64,000 bases of DNA, from positions 1 through 64,000 of the forward strand of contig NZ_SJPK01000002.1 of assembly GCF_007859855.1 (NCBI RefSeq). Direction: 5' to 3'. The notes beneath the pieces were generated by a model. The model made no database searches. It was not told where the DNA came from and saw only the letters and a program-made list of their open reading frames with translations. Made by a program: the position numbers and the translations under genes. The DNA is from Allorhodopirellula solitaria (lineage in GTDB: Bacteria > Planctomycetota > Planctomycetia > Pirellulales > Pirellulaceae). Each line of letters begins with the position of its first letter. The stretch's first letter is position 1. This document shows, piece by piece, positions 43,801 to 50,108 of this stretch.

Positions 43801-46800
43801 TTGACCGGGAACCATCGAGATCCGCAATCAGACGATATCCGTTGAGACTCTTGGAGACATCATCGACGTCGGCTGGATCGGTGAACTCAGCACGATACAA
43901 CCGCCGCGAAACGTAATCCGTTCCGGCCGGGATCCGCGGTAGACCCGCCAACTGGATACTCGCTCCAGCCAGCGTTTCGCCGCTCGCTGCCGATTGAATC
44001 AACGCACTGGAAACGTCCGTCGCAGCGGATTCAAAACCATTGGCGTCGACGTACGTCATCAGATAAGAAACCGTCGAGGTGCCCGCTGGAAGGGAACCGC
44101 CGGTGAGCACCTGCGTAGAAGCCTGGGTCAGAGAGGGCTGCACCCCGTCGTCGATCGATCCACCCGGACTCCCCGCAACCACCAAGTTTTCAGCAATGAA
44201 GTGCACAATGCTGGTGTCGTCAAAACGCGCCGATGCAGTCAACTGCGTGGGTGGCGAGTTCGGCGTCACGATCGTCCGAATGAACAGTCCATTGATACTG
44301 TTATCGACCAGCACATTGTTGTGGATATCAGGACCAACCCGACTGTAGTCAGGCGTGAACGCACCGGCCTGTTGGAAGGCAGGCGTTCCAAAGGTGGTTT
44401 CTCGGAAACTATCCGGGGCAGCGCTGATCGCTGCGCTGCTGCTATGCGAAATTTCGTTGAACGTGATGTTTGGACGCAGATTGATCAACTCGATCGGGTT
44501 CACCGTCTGCTGCACCGAGTCCACTCGGATATCGCTAGCCCCACCATATCGAATTTCAGCATGGTTGACCGACTGCAGGAAAATACCTTCATCTTCGAGA
44601 TCCCGTCGGCCGAGAGCCTGGTCGACGTCGCGGCGGAACACCAATCCACCCCAATCACCGGAACTCGGCGCCGGCGAGGTTCCCGCTCCGGCCTGGTCGG
44701 CTTCTCGATCGCGTGTACTTGTGAAAATGACGCTGCCATCGTCATACCCGAGGCCCGCGTCGTTGGCGTCACCCACGATTTTCTCAGCGGGGTCGGCCGC
44801 ATTGAAGTCGACCAAACGCGGTGTTCCGAGCACCTGCAGGGCACCGCCACTGCGGTCGATCAACGCGCTGCTACTGCCAACGCTGATGCGAGCGGCGCGG
44901 AGCTTGAAAATGGCTCCGGCATCGATCATCGTCGTCACGCCCGCAGGGATCTCCATGTCGCGACCATCTTCGAGTACCTGGCCGCCAATTTCGCTGATCC
45001 CGAACTCATAGGCGAAGTTGTCGTCGGCGGTCGTCAAGTCTTGGTCCGAGCCACCGTTACCGACGACTCGCACGATGTCACCGTACTGCGTCGACTCAAA
45101 GGCGTTCACAACCGCGGGGTTATTGATGTTGTTAAACGGTGCATCGAGGCTGCCGTCGGCATTGGTGGCAGCGAGTTTGTCGACAAAAATCGTCCGGCCG
45201 AGGGTATCAACGCCCCGAAAATCATCGGAAAAGTCTATCGCTCGCTCACCGGCAAGCACCAAACTGGTGCCGCTAACCGTCGCCGTCACCCCGGTCGCGT
45301 CCTGCCGACCATTGATCGCCGTGGCGAGTAACTCAGCCAGATTCCCTGCCGGTGAATCATTGCCAGCGGTATTGCTATAGGAGACCGCGATATTGCCGGG
45401 GCGCGGAGAACCACCACCAATCGGAATGAATTCGTAAGTGCGGGTACTGCCGTTGCCACCGGTGACCGTGATCGTCTGCCGTGGCGTGATGGCTTCTCCA
45501 TCGAGGGTGAAGTTCAACGTCCGCTGCTCGGGGCGGGTTTGGAACCAGAAATTGTTCACGCCACGCGGCACACCATCTCCATCGCCATCGAGCGGAGTCC
45601 CCGGGACCCCTTCGCGTGATCCATCGAGATCTCGAATCACATCAACCTCATCGACTTGAGGCTCAAACTTGATCCGCAGCTCGTACTCACCCTGCGTCAA
45701 GCCGCCAAAGCCACTGTCCTTGATCATGGGATCGTAGGTGTCGTTGCCACTCGCGGCGACGCCGATGTAATACACCCCTGCGCCGAGTGCCGCATTGAGG
45801 AAGGAATCCTCGCTGAAGTAATCGTCGTTGCGGGACAGTTGCTGCACGCCACCGCCCGACAAAACGACCGGGCTCGACTGCAGGTCATAGCCACTGATGT
45901 CCGTCGCTGGATCACCCTCGGCAAGACCGACCTGGACCAGACTGCTCGCGAATGCGTCGTTCTGCAGCGCATTGATCAAATCGCTCACCGGAACGCTATC
46001 AATGAACCGCCCTCGACGAGGCAAATCGACGAGGATTCCATTGGAAATCGGGTTGCCATTGAGATCCGTCAACTGCGAGATACGCACCTCGTCCTCACCG
46101 GCAGCCCGATCGCTCTCAATGAACTCCACGCGGACGCCGTTGCCGACCGCACCGACTTCGACAGCGTCGAATTGCACTTGCAGAGTTGGCCCGACCTTCA
46201 AATCCGTCGTAGCGCTAGCACGCACTTCCTGAAACAGCGTGAGGGTGGTGTCAAGCGAACTGGAGTCGGCCAGCCGCTCGGCATAGGTCTCCACACTGAG
46301 TTGCCCGATCCGGTCGGCGTCGTCCAAGTCGACTTCGAAGCGATACATATCGACGTCGACGCTATCGGGGCGATTGACGTACTGGCCGTGCAACACGTCT
46401 ACATTGGACGGGAAAACCGGCTCCCAGTTGGGCAACTGGAAATCGTCGATATTATCGGGCAGGTAGACGATCGACCCTTCCGTCGTCGGCACCTCATCGG
46501 GCAGCACGATCGGATCGATCGGATCGTTCAAGAACCCGCGGAACTCTGGAAACTGTTCATCGAAGACCTGATAACTCGGCGAGGCCGGGTTGGTCGTCGG
46601 CGGCGTGATTGCTTGACCGAGCGAGCCGTCGCTCGGACGCCGCAACAGCGCCTCTTCATTGAACGCGTTAAGTGACATCAGCACTTGAGGCGACTGATCT
46701 GGAGCGGCTAACAACCCCAACAGAAAGCCCAGGCCAGCAGCGGCCTTACGCGTGAAGTCCTCACCATAATCGAGCCCAAAGTTCGCCTGGTTACTGAACA

Positions 46801-48613
46801 CAATCGCGGCATTGGCTGCCGCTGAGGTCGAGTTATCGTTGACCGCCGGATCGACACGCACCGCAGCTTGCAACTGCGGCACCAAGGTAAAGCGCTGATC
46901 GTCTGGAAGAAACGCATTCGTCAACACGTCGCTTGTTTCACCCAAGGCAAACGTAATCCCCTGATCGGCCGTTTCGGTGAACTGCACGCCAATTTCATGG
47001 CTCCACAAATCCAAGACTTCGCGGATCCGCAGCTTCTGTGTGGGCGTGATTTGATTCAACGAGGAGGTCGAACCACTTTGGAAATAGACACCCTGGAAGT
47101 TGTATGGAATCTCCGTGATGCCAGCCTGAGTGTCCGCCCCGAAAGCCTCATTGATGTGCTCAATCAACAGGCGGTGCCCCGCATCACCATCGCCACCGGG
47201 CAACTCAATCGGAAGCTGCTTGGAGGAGATCGCATCGCGAATGACAAGACTCGTCAGCGCATCGGAGTCCCCGAAAGTACCGATATCGAGTGAAGTGCCG
47301 AACGTATCTCCCAATCCGGTCAACGTGATTGGGACCGCACCGACGAGATTCGACGGCAGCGGCAATCCTGCCGAACTGCTGCTGACTGAGATCGAAATGA
47401 GATCGCTGATCACAGGGTCAGCAGCAATCACATCGACCAAATCGCTCACCACCGGCGTGCCGCCGCCATAGTTGAAGACGATCACATCATCGGCATCCTG
47501 AGCAACTGACAACCCAGCCGCACCGGTATCAGTGAACCGGATCTGTTGCCCCGATGCGTCTTCACCAACATTGCGCGAAATGAATTGGAACGAGGCGCCA
47601 TCCGCACCGAGCGATACAGTTGCCGATGGGGCCGTCACGAATTCCGTCGGCGGCACAATGAGATCCGCCCGCGCGTCGACCGCAGTCCCAATCCGCAACC
47701 GGAACGTACCACCGCCAACCGGAACACCCGGCAAATTATTGATGTCGGTGTCGAAAATCAGCCGCGCCGTGAAAGTGTCCGCGTCATAGATCACCTCGTT
47801 GGGCTGATAGAGCACGTCATCGGTCGTGCGAACCGTCTCCTGCGTCAGCAACAGCTGATAAAACCGCGGGTTCTCTGCAGAACGCTCGGTCGGATTGCCG
47901 TTGGCATCGTCCTCGGTGAACAGCGGGTCCTCATTGAAGTAGATCACCACCTCGTCGCGGTTCTGCGTCAGCGTGCCATCGGCGTTACGGACAACCGGCT
48001 GGGGGACAACCGACTCCACCAAAGCCCCCAGGTCGAGCTGGAAATCAATCGTTTCGGTGCGTGTGCCAGGCACTGAAGGCTGGATCAACTCTCCCTGCAG
48101 ATTCCGCAGCCCAACGATAGGCGGCGAAGCGCTGGAATCGTCGTACCCATAGACGTTGATTCGGTAATTGTCATCGGGCAACGATTCCGCGAACCGAACG
48201 ACAACTTCATTCTCATTCGGATCCCCCAGCGTCACCAAGCCCGGCTCAATCCGCACGTCGTCAGCGGTGCCAAACGCCCCATCGCGCCCGCTCCGCGTGA
48301 TCTGAACCGCATCGAGCGTATTGGCATCGATTTGCTGATCTTCATCAAAACGGAACGTTAACACCTGCGGCGCCACATCACGCACATCGCCATTGTCGAT
48401 CAGCTCGCCTTCGTTAGGCTGAACCCCGATCAGTTGGGGGCCAGCGAGCAGCTGCCGAGGCTCGAGCGTCTCAAGCAAATGCTGGCGACGCGATACCCGC
48501 GAAGCACCACGGCGTTTGCTCTCACGACGGCGCGAACGATCAGATCGCTCCGACGAAGCCGAGGGGGTCGATGAAACGGGGGAAGACGATGTATTTCGCT
48601 GACGCGAGGTCAT
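28898..48613 (-). CDS. Giant LEPR-XLL/dockerin surface protein, 6571 aa
   Basis: A 19.7-kb frame, paralogous and colinear with the following giant gene. It has a Ser/Arg-rich N-terminus, LEPRQLLA at 50-57, an Ig-like region, and a zincin-like domain (about 518-640) where the zinc motif is replaced (AGLGF). Pre-peptidase-like domains, beta-helix blocks shared with its neighbour (for example LFIR after VLVDNSING), about nine or ten DGD/FEFD repeats, and a GEVED domain (about 5317-5620, DYGDAP to GEVEDY) follow. A few VNDAP-type repeats and a dockerin pair (DVTGDG and DVSGDG, about 6360-6430) precede a Ser/Ala-rich tail with an acidic end. AGAAGG lies eight bases before the ATG. The dockerins bind calcium in known proteins; no cohesin partner is visible here. 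Probably exported and surface-attached; role unknown. Confidence 0.93.
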   Translation of the reverse strand: MTSRQRNTSSSPVSSTPSASSERSDRSRRRESKRRGASRVSRRQHLLETLEPRQLLAGPQLIGVQPNEGELIDNGDVRDVAPQVLTFRFDEDQQIDANTLDAVQITRSGRDGAFGTADDVRIEPGLVTLGDPNENEVVVRFAESLPDDNYRINVYGYDDSSASPPIVGLRNLQGELIQPSVPGTRTETIDFQLDLGALVESVVPQPVVRNADGTLTQNRDEVVIYFNEDPLFTEDDANGNPTERSAENPRFYQLLLTQETVRTTDDVLYQPNEVIYDADTFTARLIFDTDINNLPGVPVGGGTFRLRIGTAVDARADLIVPPTEFVTAPSATVSLGADGASFQFISRNVGEDASGQQIRFTDTGAAGLSVAQDADDVIVFNYGGGTPVVSDLVDVIAADPVISDLISISVSSSSAGLPLPSNLVGAVPITLTGLGDTFGTSLDIGTFGDSDALTSLVIRDAISSKQLPIELPGGDGDAGHRLLIEHINEAFGADTQAGITEIPYNFQGVYFQSGSTSSLNQITPTQKLRIREVLDLWSHEIGVQFTETADQGITFALGETSDVLTNAFLPDDQRFTLVPQLQAAVRVDPAVNDNSTSAAANAAIVFSNQANFGLDYGEDFTRKAAAGLGFLLGLLAAPDQSPQVLMSLNAFNEEALLRRPSDGSLGQAITPPTTNPASPSYQVFDEQFPEFRGFLNDPIDPIVLPDEVPTTEGSIVYLPDNIDDFQLPNWEPVFPSNVDVLHGQYVNRPDSVDVDMYRFEVDLDDADRIGQLSVETYAERLADSSSLDTTLTLFQEVRASATTDLKVGPTLQVQFDAVEVGAVGNGVRVEFIESDRAAGEDEVRISQLTDLNGNPISNGILVDLPRRGRFIDSVPVSDLINALQNDAFASSLVQVGLAEGDPATDISGYDLQSSPVVLSGGGVQQLSRNDDYFSEDSFLNAALGAGVYYIGVAASGNDTYDPMIKDSGFGGLTQGEYELRIKFEPQVDEVDVIRDLDGSREGVPGTPLDGDGDGVPRGVNNFWFQTRPEQRTLNFTLDGEAITPRQTITVTGGNGSTRTYEFIPIGGGSPRPGNIAVSYSNTAGNDSPAGNLAELLATAINGRQDATGVTATVSGTSLVLAGERAIDFSDDFRGVDTLGRTIFVDKLAATNADGSLDAPFNNINNPAVVNAFESTQYGDIVRVVGNGGSDQDLTTADDNFAYEFGISEIGGQVLEDGRDMEIPAGVTTMIDAGAIFKLRAARISVGSSSALIDRSGGALQVLGTPRLVDFNAADPAEKIVGDANDAGLGYDDGSVIFTSTRDREADQAGAGTSPAPSSGDWGGLVFRRDVDQALGRRDLEDEGIFLQSVNHAEIRYGGASDIRVDSVQQTVNPIELINLRPNITFNEISHSSSAAISAAPDSFRETTFGTPAFQQAGAFTPDYSRVGPDIHNNVLVDNSINGLFIRTIVTPNSPPTQLTASARFDDTSIVHFIAENLVVAGSPGGSIDDGVQPSLTQASTQVLTGGSLPAGTSTVSYLMTYVDANGFESAATDVSSALIQSAASGETLAGASIQLAGLPRIPAGTDYVSRRLYRAEFTDPADVDDVSKSLNGYRLIADLDGSRSTYTDTGAASEGTLDLDHVGRRGRLDASLVVDPGMVVKLTGARIELGHGAQLLAEGTLAKPIVFTSTQDDRYGAGGTFDTNNDADTITGSRQAERGDWSGIYAGPNALVSLDHAVVAYGGGISLVEGGESHGFAPLELQQADGRVTNSRFEFNESGQGGSGDPGRGGRLASDPSVIFVRGSQPVIVGNDFVDNRGSVIGIDVDSMTADYLRDTGRQTGSVDTFSELDDNQGPLIRQNRFDVVPADDDADKQVSGLVIRGGELLTESVWDDTDIVHVLHESVSVGNMQSSGGLRLQSRANESLVVKLMGSGTPNSPTLGTGLTATGETSDADDRIGGTVQIVGLPGAPVVLTSYKDDTVGAGLAVDGTQFTDTNGDSYGSRPQSNDWRSILLDQYSNDRNVDVVLEQELATDVAPGLNGTVQQAQVLGDLAQDLNTGDENRRLGFEVSGYLSEPNDVDTYSFVGSAGSNVWVDIDNTSFGLDTVVELLDSTGAVLARSDNSSANDTMAIDASVEGMVGPLQSRADEYTEFDVFGNYVDDGSVNPLDAGFRVALPGDASGVESRSVYYVRVRSASNNPEDPTAGGSRGNYQVQIRLQEDQEYPGSVVRFADIRYANQGIHLRGLPGESPLLGEAGENEQVNENGFTVASNDTLQTVPLGEDNGAPQNRPQNIGNLLEGKNPVISVAGSLSSNNDVDFYQIDLAASVTTTGQLKNYLSTVFDVDYASGLTRPDTNISVYYDSDGEFGPAQPQLVLFGADSNVAEDQTSPLGDSDSLAERLDRGSISTSDPLIGPVSLPEGSYYVAVSANSQVPSELFNNDTRREPVNSVQRLFEDRIDTFVPPGETSNDSVFGGPRFDELFNEVEIVGSGFTTTVQRGGEFGHGVYGNFDDSNIAQTGRDQTLYSEIGTSTFFVPAPYTSAQAIPDGSQSPVGALDLNSLNFSLGNNPQIGGSFDYTANTIPHLTIEGGMGGDISDFYQLVVPNNSTRVILDVDEGYNPFQGEDVDNPNDQEPGEGFVRDFDSVDVDLVIIDATPEVLTPPGRILDSNPNAGQLGSLGAGFVFEDGDVIGRSRDPFFDGFLDAGVYFIGVVNTDTAVDITDAGVVNVTSDPEDVPISGRYLLHVSVEGQEVDAGLSTNQSLFLNRNDESSGRLRSDAFDLTGYVAADLPRFYFNYLWDSPTDDVSLTITSAENPTGVTLSNLSDSPEALNNQFGGDFLGDGEWHQQIVDLCAFAGDTDIRFEFEYEGDTVPLPDVDGLFLDDFIVGFAERGETIFNAIPGETAFQTTGFSSGPAGEYQLEARRATTFATPEFNSQQLTASFDTNDRHAQEVTLIVPAGSQIADGDTFELSDGITTQVIEFDTDGSAGFGNLRLPFLPTDTSAEVAMKLRAAINDSNRLNVEAASASGLDTETMTSNRLSLIGIVSGTFEPLDSFTDAPGPGEDLESEMTEDNERRIFMPAVLFNGVGDTNFTRTQGQVIIENNTISDVHAIGIWSEPGDRATDPEDIRANPDGFFFGNNFFGNADDVYGLDRTVTDPHPFLQLPPVGNPSLGVARNLPTLNNSVEGGLSTGVVVRNNTIDQAGLSGIKIQGEPRPFVIDETTLFAGADADLLEVLTNPSDLPDGYAMAIDAGGTRVVFEFEDIAGAPTIDGGSGVLGGNGWVDGHVPIYYRHAAGGPPYNNLRTEGYSSFELMLSIQQAIQGSILVSNGMAELVTATLGPSLEYRDGFLEQFARTPESFPSAAVYLEGVSNIYFTSAYSVGNAPQLINDSTVGEAPIAEAPQPFARVINNTIYGADGTESLNPGDASADDNDVLSDATVTHVGRAHTGPYVQPGAIGYSIPQGLTNQTITFRTVFDGANVTNAQSAVVGVGTEFPDINSAATDGAPTTTVNANIGISNAAITVDYTEAGVVEEGTFNGYIFEGDFSELQSVEVSDASTIGVDVSFTDTQLLVNLTGGQAITAADQLFISLVFPELTLPAALAGVADENDVDFYKVELGVGDRLAVDIDTDEGGPDTIIQIFDQFGERQVLNAGAANETRVADNGAAPGHLDPLSTAFADPASNRPGVVADPLNGRDPFVDFTALKTGTYFIGVSSAGNAAYDANSISGRTGGTTTGEYEIGIEVYTPRQFVMSLDDANEGQSVQTGTRAADLVGTTFTITQIPDFAGDYPNFPVSGGVPNTVGNQLTFEFTSSTNGIVLGNGNYNIPLYTGVLDGGYRVPTIMDSIANAITGLQDELSGADIPALPNYENGNGPGGRSGPITRATALALGGQDGDNAGIVNLSDPSRRPGITRSLFPLHFFDQSDSDFPLGFGVDRTESPLSTISAGNALTDGFASTELYVLFNNVAEIELSPEAIAAGLKLTTNEYRTLSNNRPEFAENSDQLILESGIWVTGGASPTLMNNVLSNLHQSIVVDETNFFGFGKRVQTAGDDFIKPQEVIVNGNVFQNDESRNSEIRFDLTWPIDPTPPFDVVDTSLSTDDVVGATNVALQSDDFNFFIDPDEPLIADAAGNNFLPADGSKLIDSATSSLNERGAFSAVKSAVGLPTSNVLAPDRDVNGVLRADNPNFSTPGGSGQSVFKDRGSSELADFIGPVAVALNPRDNDAAGLDTDITTSFIQRGTGTLGEFRIQLVDTGDASNPFTGIGIDDSTLMVAEIPGLRKTGANITVFENDRLLTEGVDYTFSYDETSNTITLIPLAGVWRDDRSYRVALNNRDRSVVIAPDPSQVADGDQIRVTDSDGGTVVFEFESGYQLLLPEAPTLIVPSVGTDAGGLRDGDIFQISDGVNEPTVFEFDTDGVLLPGSRRIALPTESLVGDDVELKIGNDNFVFQFVNEGDVATGGAIAVTFNPADPIEGSIFALNQVISDTLSNNGIDDVFVGVPDDDLSNLIITSQSGGPTVEITDKPDSFVSGPAPSPAQGVSLRLDSLPTIPTPTDAAGRADYLEQIAVSIETAITQERRNDNETGELPPSRAAAFDFAVEVDGSRVVLGAPTGVVVDTSGGGLDQDARTLAFEVPAIGTGANGIEDGDSFTIGNGNAQQSFEFTLDAQLNNSSAIPVVLDTSLGDLGGAEIAQIIGETIADADLGLTPTVDGASVYLDLPAIGFANVSAGQLRLVGLARPLLDGDAIRVSRAPEPPSTAIVVNNTYPAGFEVGTIATPLDGTLFTLELRDGDELPELYNFEFDTSDVDPPEVSAGNIAIDVTETVVNENGTTSEFYVSRDELARRIAAAMDSRGIDVAPVAQDEFVFMSIPDGQTARILSEYNGVGLTDTATFEERQTIEFDLVTDADPNGDGVTAGNVQVLYSLTDTATELADKVAAALNVLSGDTDDDGTVDGDVAIAGLLPGSDTVAPGQVSVNVDVNNPLTLSVSPDSSLEVRGEPGVSGSSTVQVFGPLLLTMPVLGGNSITNGSVFIITDPVGNDVIFQFDIGGVPPVGQGIPGAVIIPYSTADDADVLADRFAAAINGSTVGLDATVVNETQISLGRTDRSRVSNTGLPGISGTPAIEIVRGIVGDGEILRIRQGDVSVSYEFDSVENGGGVQPGNVQVSFQPTSTPGDIAESLAAAIRNNTGGLRFTPGEDGTVYPIAELDDNGIPTGAVILNDLPGTQVDTSAAPTLNVIGVPGGAIPVTISPLFDAEAVNQVLLRQLNSVNKPGELPTTTLVAEDRGGNTLFVENASIIAGPVENYYLPAIKDLVGNPLQPNRTDRTTQFTINLSDIALDYGDAPDPVGSVAGRYPTRLNQNGARHIIGNGPMLGASVDAELDGLSVRTADGDDLTISVSGGGNVFVTSLDEGVVSVDINPNDVDDLSQFDGETFTIDTGSAIATFELDTDGIFDEDNYAVAVPADATKEAIATAIEGAIEISPLNPASVASVSDPATGAVVVEVSGDDEDGVTFSSEGNPEGVFNANLTTTVSVVVTGAGMLEGWIDFNADGDWDDPGELVISPDLATDSSGANAAIFGDGTTERSFQITIPETAPKLAAGESADTYARFRVSRTGTGSPVGLALSGEVEDYLVRLVGGEPPAIGNPNPLYSVPEGGFLQASDDLGDDAFDNNNGLLVGVTTGTPGGVQIFADDVGTQDIFSESGQFAGTLTVMSNGTFTFDADDDYAGEVVFSARVTDVVPGAPENQLVSPQRISATITVTPVNDAPTLKPGVDESDVLTTTTINEDNVVSQEDQTSLGPVVFDASDLIDPYYIAGPGDEPQEQVLFFESAGTGTTAFQTAQGGSLAIGAGGRTILYTPPADYNGQNPDSFTYTVADRLLSTIPGAIVSQSATAMGRVEITIDPINDNPRLNGETYQTAERIAASDPALTIPITGSVVVDGQTITGILENDTAGPADEVAPPQNQTISLVPDQFTSIENGSVVPYRRTEGGGGQIAQVGNNLVYTPRVNFSGVDRFDYIVRDSLGAESIATATIVVGNVNNPPEFVGVRGEEGQTTLEFQERKLPDETASFDLTSWFTDADGDTLTFPQPDVGDTGLIQASVSGNMLTVNFTPFAFGSTTLTVKALDPSGLTVSQVIDVNVIGTPDAPIVLGSLQPTVIDEDGVALAQLRRLQVDSEGLFFDPDNDTLTYSVRRLGSINNPTASDIANDPLIESIRFIGDTLQVKPKPDQSGQVQIEIEAFDGTFVNSYSFDFIVNEVADAPRGNVTGPDAYSVPIGGTLRITDPSLGLLRNDSDPDPGSTIRIAPGSLTQPAGGTGTVDLLSRDDGAFSFTASTDVNNQPVPGQTDQFTYRLIDDTGRLSSPIPVTITFNQSIYQNPVDQYDVTGDGYVSAIDALRILNLINAREDTTSPFSVSELTTPPPDYYDVSGDGFITTVDVLQVINELNRRDTSGALVSGEPLATPSALSDLAGESVAIAGAEGLRGIEGAFASTQAFASGSTANLGSANLVPRSNRSEQTAITTINDPSTALDELLTGGIELQSGGNARAQQVVDSLASGSESAQSDDPSAVGQAFDSALLDLFSDESETD

Positions 48614-49290
48614 AGACCGAACCTTCTTGGCAGAGCGGACGGCCGGCCGGCAACAGCCAGCAGAATTTGCTCGCTACGCCGGAGAACCGATGCACTTGTG
48701 TATGGATCTTGAAGCTCTCAATGGGTTAACTGCGTCGCACAACCAAGCCGAACACGGGCTTCACCTCCGCATTTCATGCCCCAGTCGACGACGCTAATCT
48801 GCCGCTGAGTATAGTTCCGCCATCCGCCGCCGCAAATTTTTACTGCGTCTTGGAATGCCATTACTTTCGACTCAACGGGCGGCCCCGTTCCGGATACCCG
48901 GTACGATTCCGCGGTCCTTTGGACGCAAGACATGGAGAAAAGTTCCCCCACAACTCGGCAAACGCCCAGTGTTTAGTTTTCAGCTTTCTCAACTGCGATA
49001 GCAAACACCAAAACCGCCATTGGGGGTAAAAAAGCGACCATTTGAGTGTCAGGCGACGAACTATTCGGCACGACCGATATCGCTGAGCACCAAAACCCAC
49101 CCTCGCCCGAATCCGGTCGAGCCACCGGCGAAAAGCACCAACGCGCCTGCCCCACCCCGCGCCAGCCCAAAAGCACGCCACCCTGCAACAGCCACGCCAC
49201 CAAGGACTGCACCGCTCACCACCCAGCTGAGCCAAAGGCCGTCAGGCCTCGGGTGACCCCAACCACTTCCAGACGCGGCCTCCACTGCCG
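48614..49290. other. Intergenic region upstream of the giant genes
   Basis: About 680 bases without a supportable gene. Several short frames on both strands have no recognisable domain or start context. The promoter for the giant-gene unit must lie here, but no clear consensus was found. Confidence 0.5.
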
Positions 49291-49347
49291 CGCAGGCGCA
49301 CCCGATGCTAGGCAGGCGTACCCGATGCTGCGCAGGCGTACCCGACC
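49291..49347. repeat. Three-copy tandem repeat of about 19 bases
   Basis: The unit GCAGGCGTACCCGATGCT occurs three times in succession with small changes (GCAGGCGCACCCGATGCT, GCAGGCGTACCCGATGCT, GCAGGCGTACCCGAC). It immediately precedes the inserted structured element at 49358. Confidence 0.8.
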
Positions 49348-49357
49348 AAGAAGGCGG

Positions 49358-49482
49358 CTGGTCATTACCCACAAAACCGGATCCCCTGTCAGCTTGTGTC
49401 GATACCGCGGTTTTCTAATTTGAAAACGTCGCTTCGGCGTGTGACAAACACACGGGGGAGCAAACTCGTGGGTAATCAACAG
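49358..49482. repeat. Short inserted structured element (copy 1)
   Basis: A 125-base element with 15-base terminal inverted repeats (49358-49372 and 49468-49482, 13 of 15 matching). It is flanked by an 11-base direct repeat CAAGAAGGCGG (49347-49357 and 49483-49493), which looks like a target-site duplication. Inside are a perfect hairpin GTTTTC/GAAAAC (49410-49427) and a perfect hairpin CGTGTG/CACACG (49438-49454). A related copy lies at 62701-62984. It encodes no protein. It could be a MITE-like element or the DNA of a folded RNA. Confidence 0.72.
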
Positions 49483-49530
49483 CAAGAAGGCGGATCGGCT
49501 AACAAATCAGCATCGAACGCCGAATAGCCG

Positions 49531-49839
49531 CTACGAGCCCTTGCCGGTCGCGGCGGTCCCGAGGACGGGCGGGACTAGAAAGAAACCGTCTTGAGCGGCG
49601 GGGGCAGACTGCGTGGCAGTCTCAGCAGAAAGACTCTCACCAGGAGCGTCATCACGGAACCGATTCTGCACATCGAGCGCACTCGTCATCGGCTCGACAC
49701 CTTCGGTGTCAAGCTGAGCGAGTTGTTCGACAAACTCGAGAATCTCACCGATCTGGCGGCCGAAGCTTTCCCGTTCGACCTCCGTGAGATCGAGCTTGGC
49801 GAGGTGAGCGAGCTTTTCAATGTCGATGCTCTGGGACAC
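49531..49839 (-). CDS. gatC: Glutamyl/aspartyl-tRNA amidotransferase subunit C
   Basis: The 102-aa protein matches GatC throughout: IEKLAHLAKLDLTEVE near the start, then FVEQLAQLDTEGVEPM and an N-R-F-R-D-D segment in the middle. GatC stabilises the GatAB amidotransferase, which corrects Glu-tRNA(Gln) and Asp-tRNA(Asn). The C-terminus (LVPPVLG) is normal. Start is a GTG whose first base is the last base of the rpmB stop (TAGTG), so the two are translationally coupled. gatA and gatB are not in this window. Confidence 0.93.
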   Translation of the reverse strand: MSQSIDIEKLAHLAKLDLTEVERESFGRQIGEILEFVEQLAQLDTEGVEPMTSALDVQNRFRDDAPGESLSAETATQSAPAAQDGFFLVPPVLGTAATGKGS

Positions 49840-50108
49840 TACTTTTGAGCGCCACTGACGTCAAACGGCTTGGTCTTGACCGTCTTGCGGACCTTCCCAC
49901 TGCGGATGCACTGAACGCACACACGCACAGTCTTGTTCTCGCCGCTGGGCAATGTGACGTGAACACGCTGCAAGTTGGGAACAAATTTACGGCGGGTGCA
50001 GCCGGTGATCTTGGTACCGACGCCGCCGAGATACTTGGCCTTACCGCGAGTTTCGATCCGATTGCCTACCTGAACTGTTTTGCCGCACGTTTCGCATTGT
50101 CGTGCCAT
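49839..50108 (-). CDS. rpmB: Large ribosomal subunit protein bL28
   Basis: The 89-aa bL28 starts MARQCETCGK. It has zinc-binding cysteine pairs CETC (5-8) and CVQC (64-67), so it is the zinc-carrying (C+) form. The core T-R-R-K-F-V-P-N-L-Q is typical. The ATG at 50106-50108 is preferred over an upstream in-frame start near 50345 because GGAG lies six bases before it and family proteins begin exactly there. It is the first gene of the rpmB-gatC unit. Confidence 0.95.
   Translation of the reverse strand: MARQCETCGKTVQVGNRIETRGKAKYLGGVGTKITGCTRRKFVPNLQRVHVTLPSGENKTVRVCVQCIRSGKVRKTVKTKPFDVSGAQK

Noticed and set aside
48718-48951. 77-codon minus-strand frame upstream of the second giant gene
   Set aside because: No recognisable domain, poor start context, and unlikely composition; it looks like chance.
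49291-49347. Tandem repeat considered as a CRISPR array
   Set aside because: Units follow each other without spacers, and no cas gene is present.
49061-49372. 103-codon minus-strand frame with hydrophobic stretches
   Set aside because: It runs through the tandem repeat and into the inserted element, so its hydrophobicity probably reflects GC-rich repeats rather than a membrane protein.
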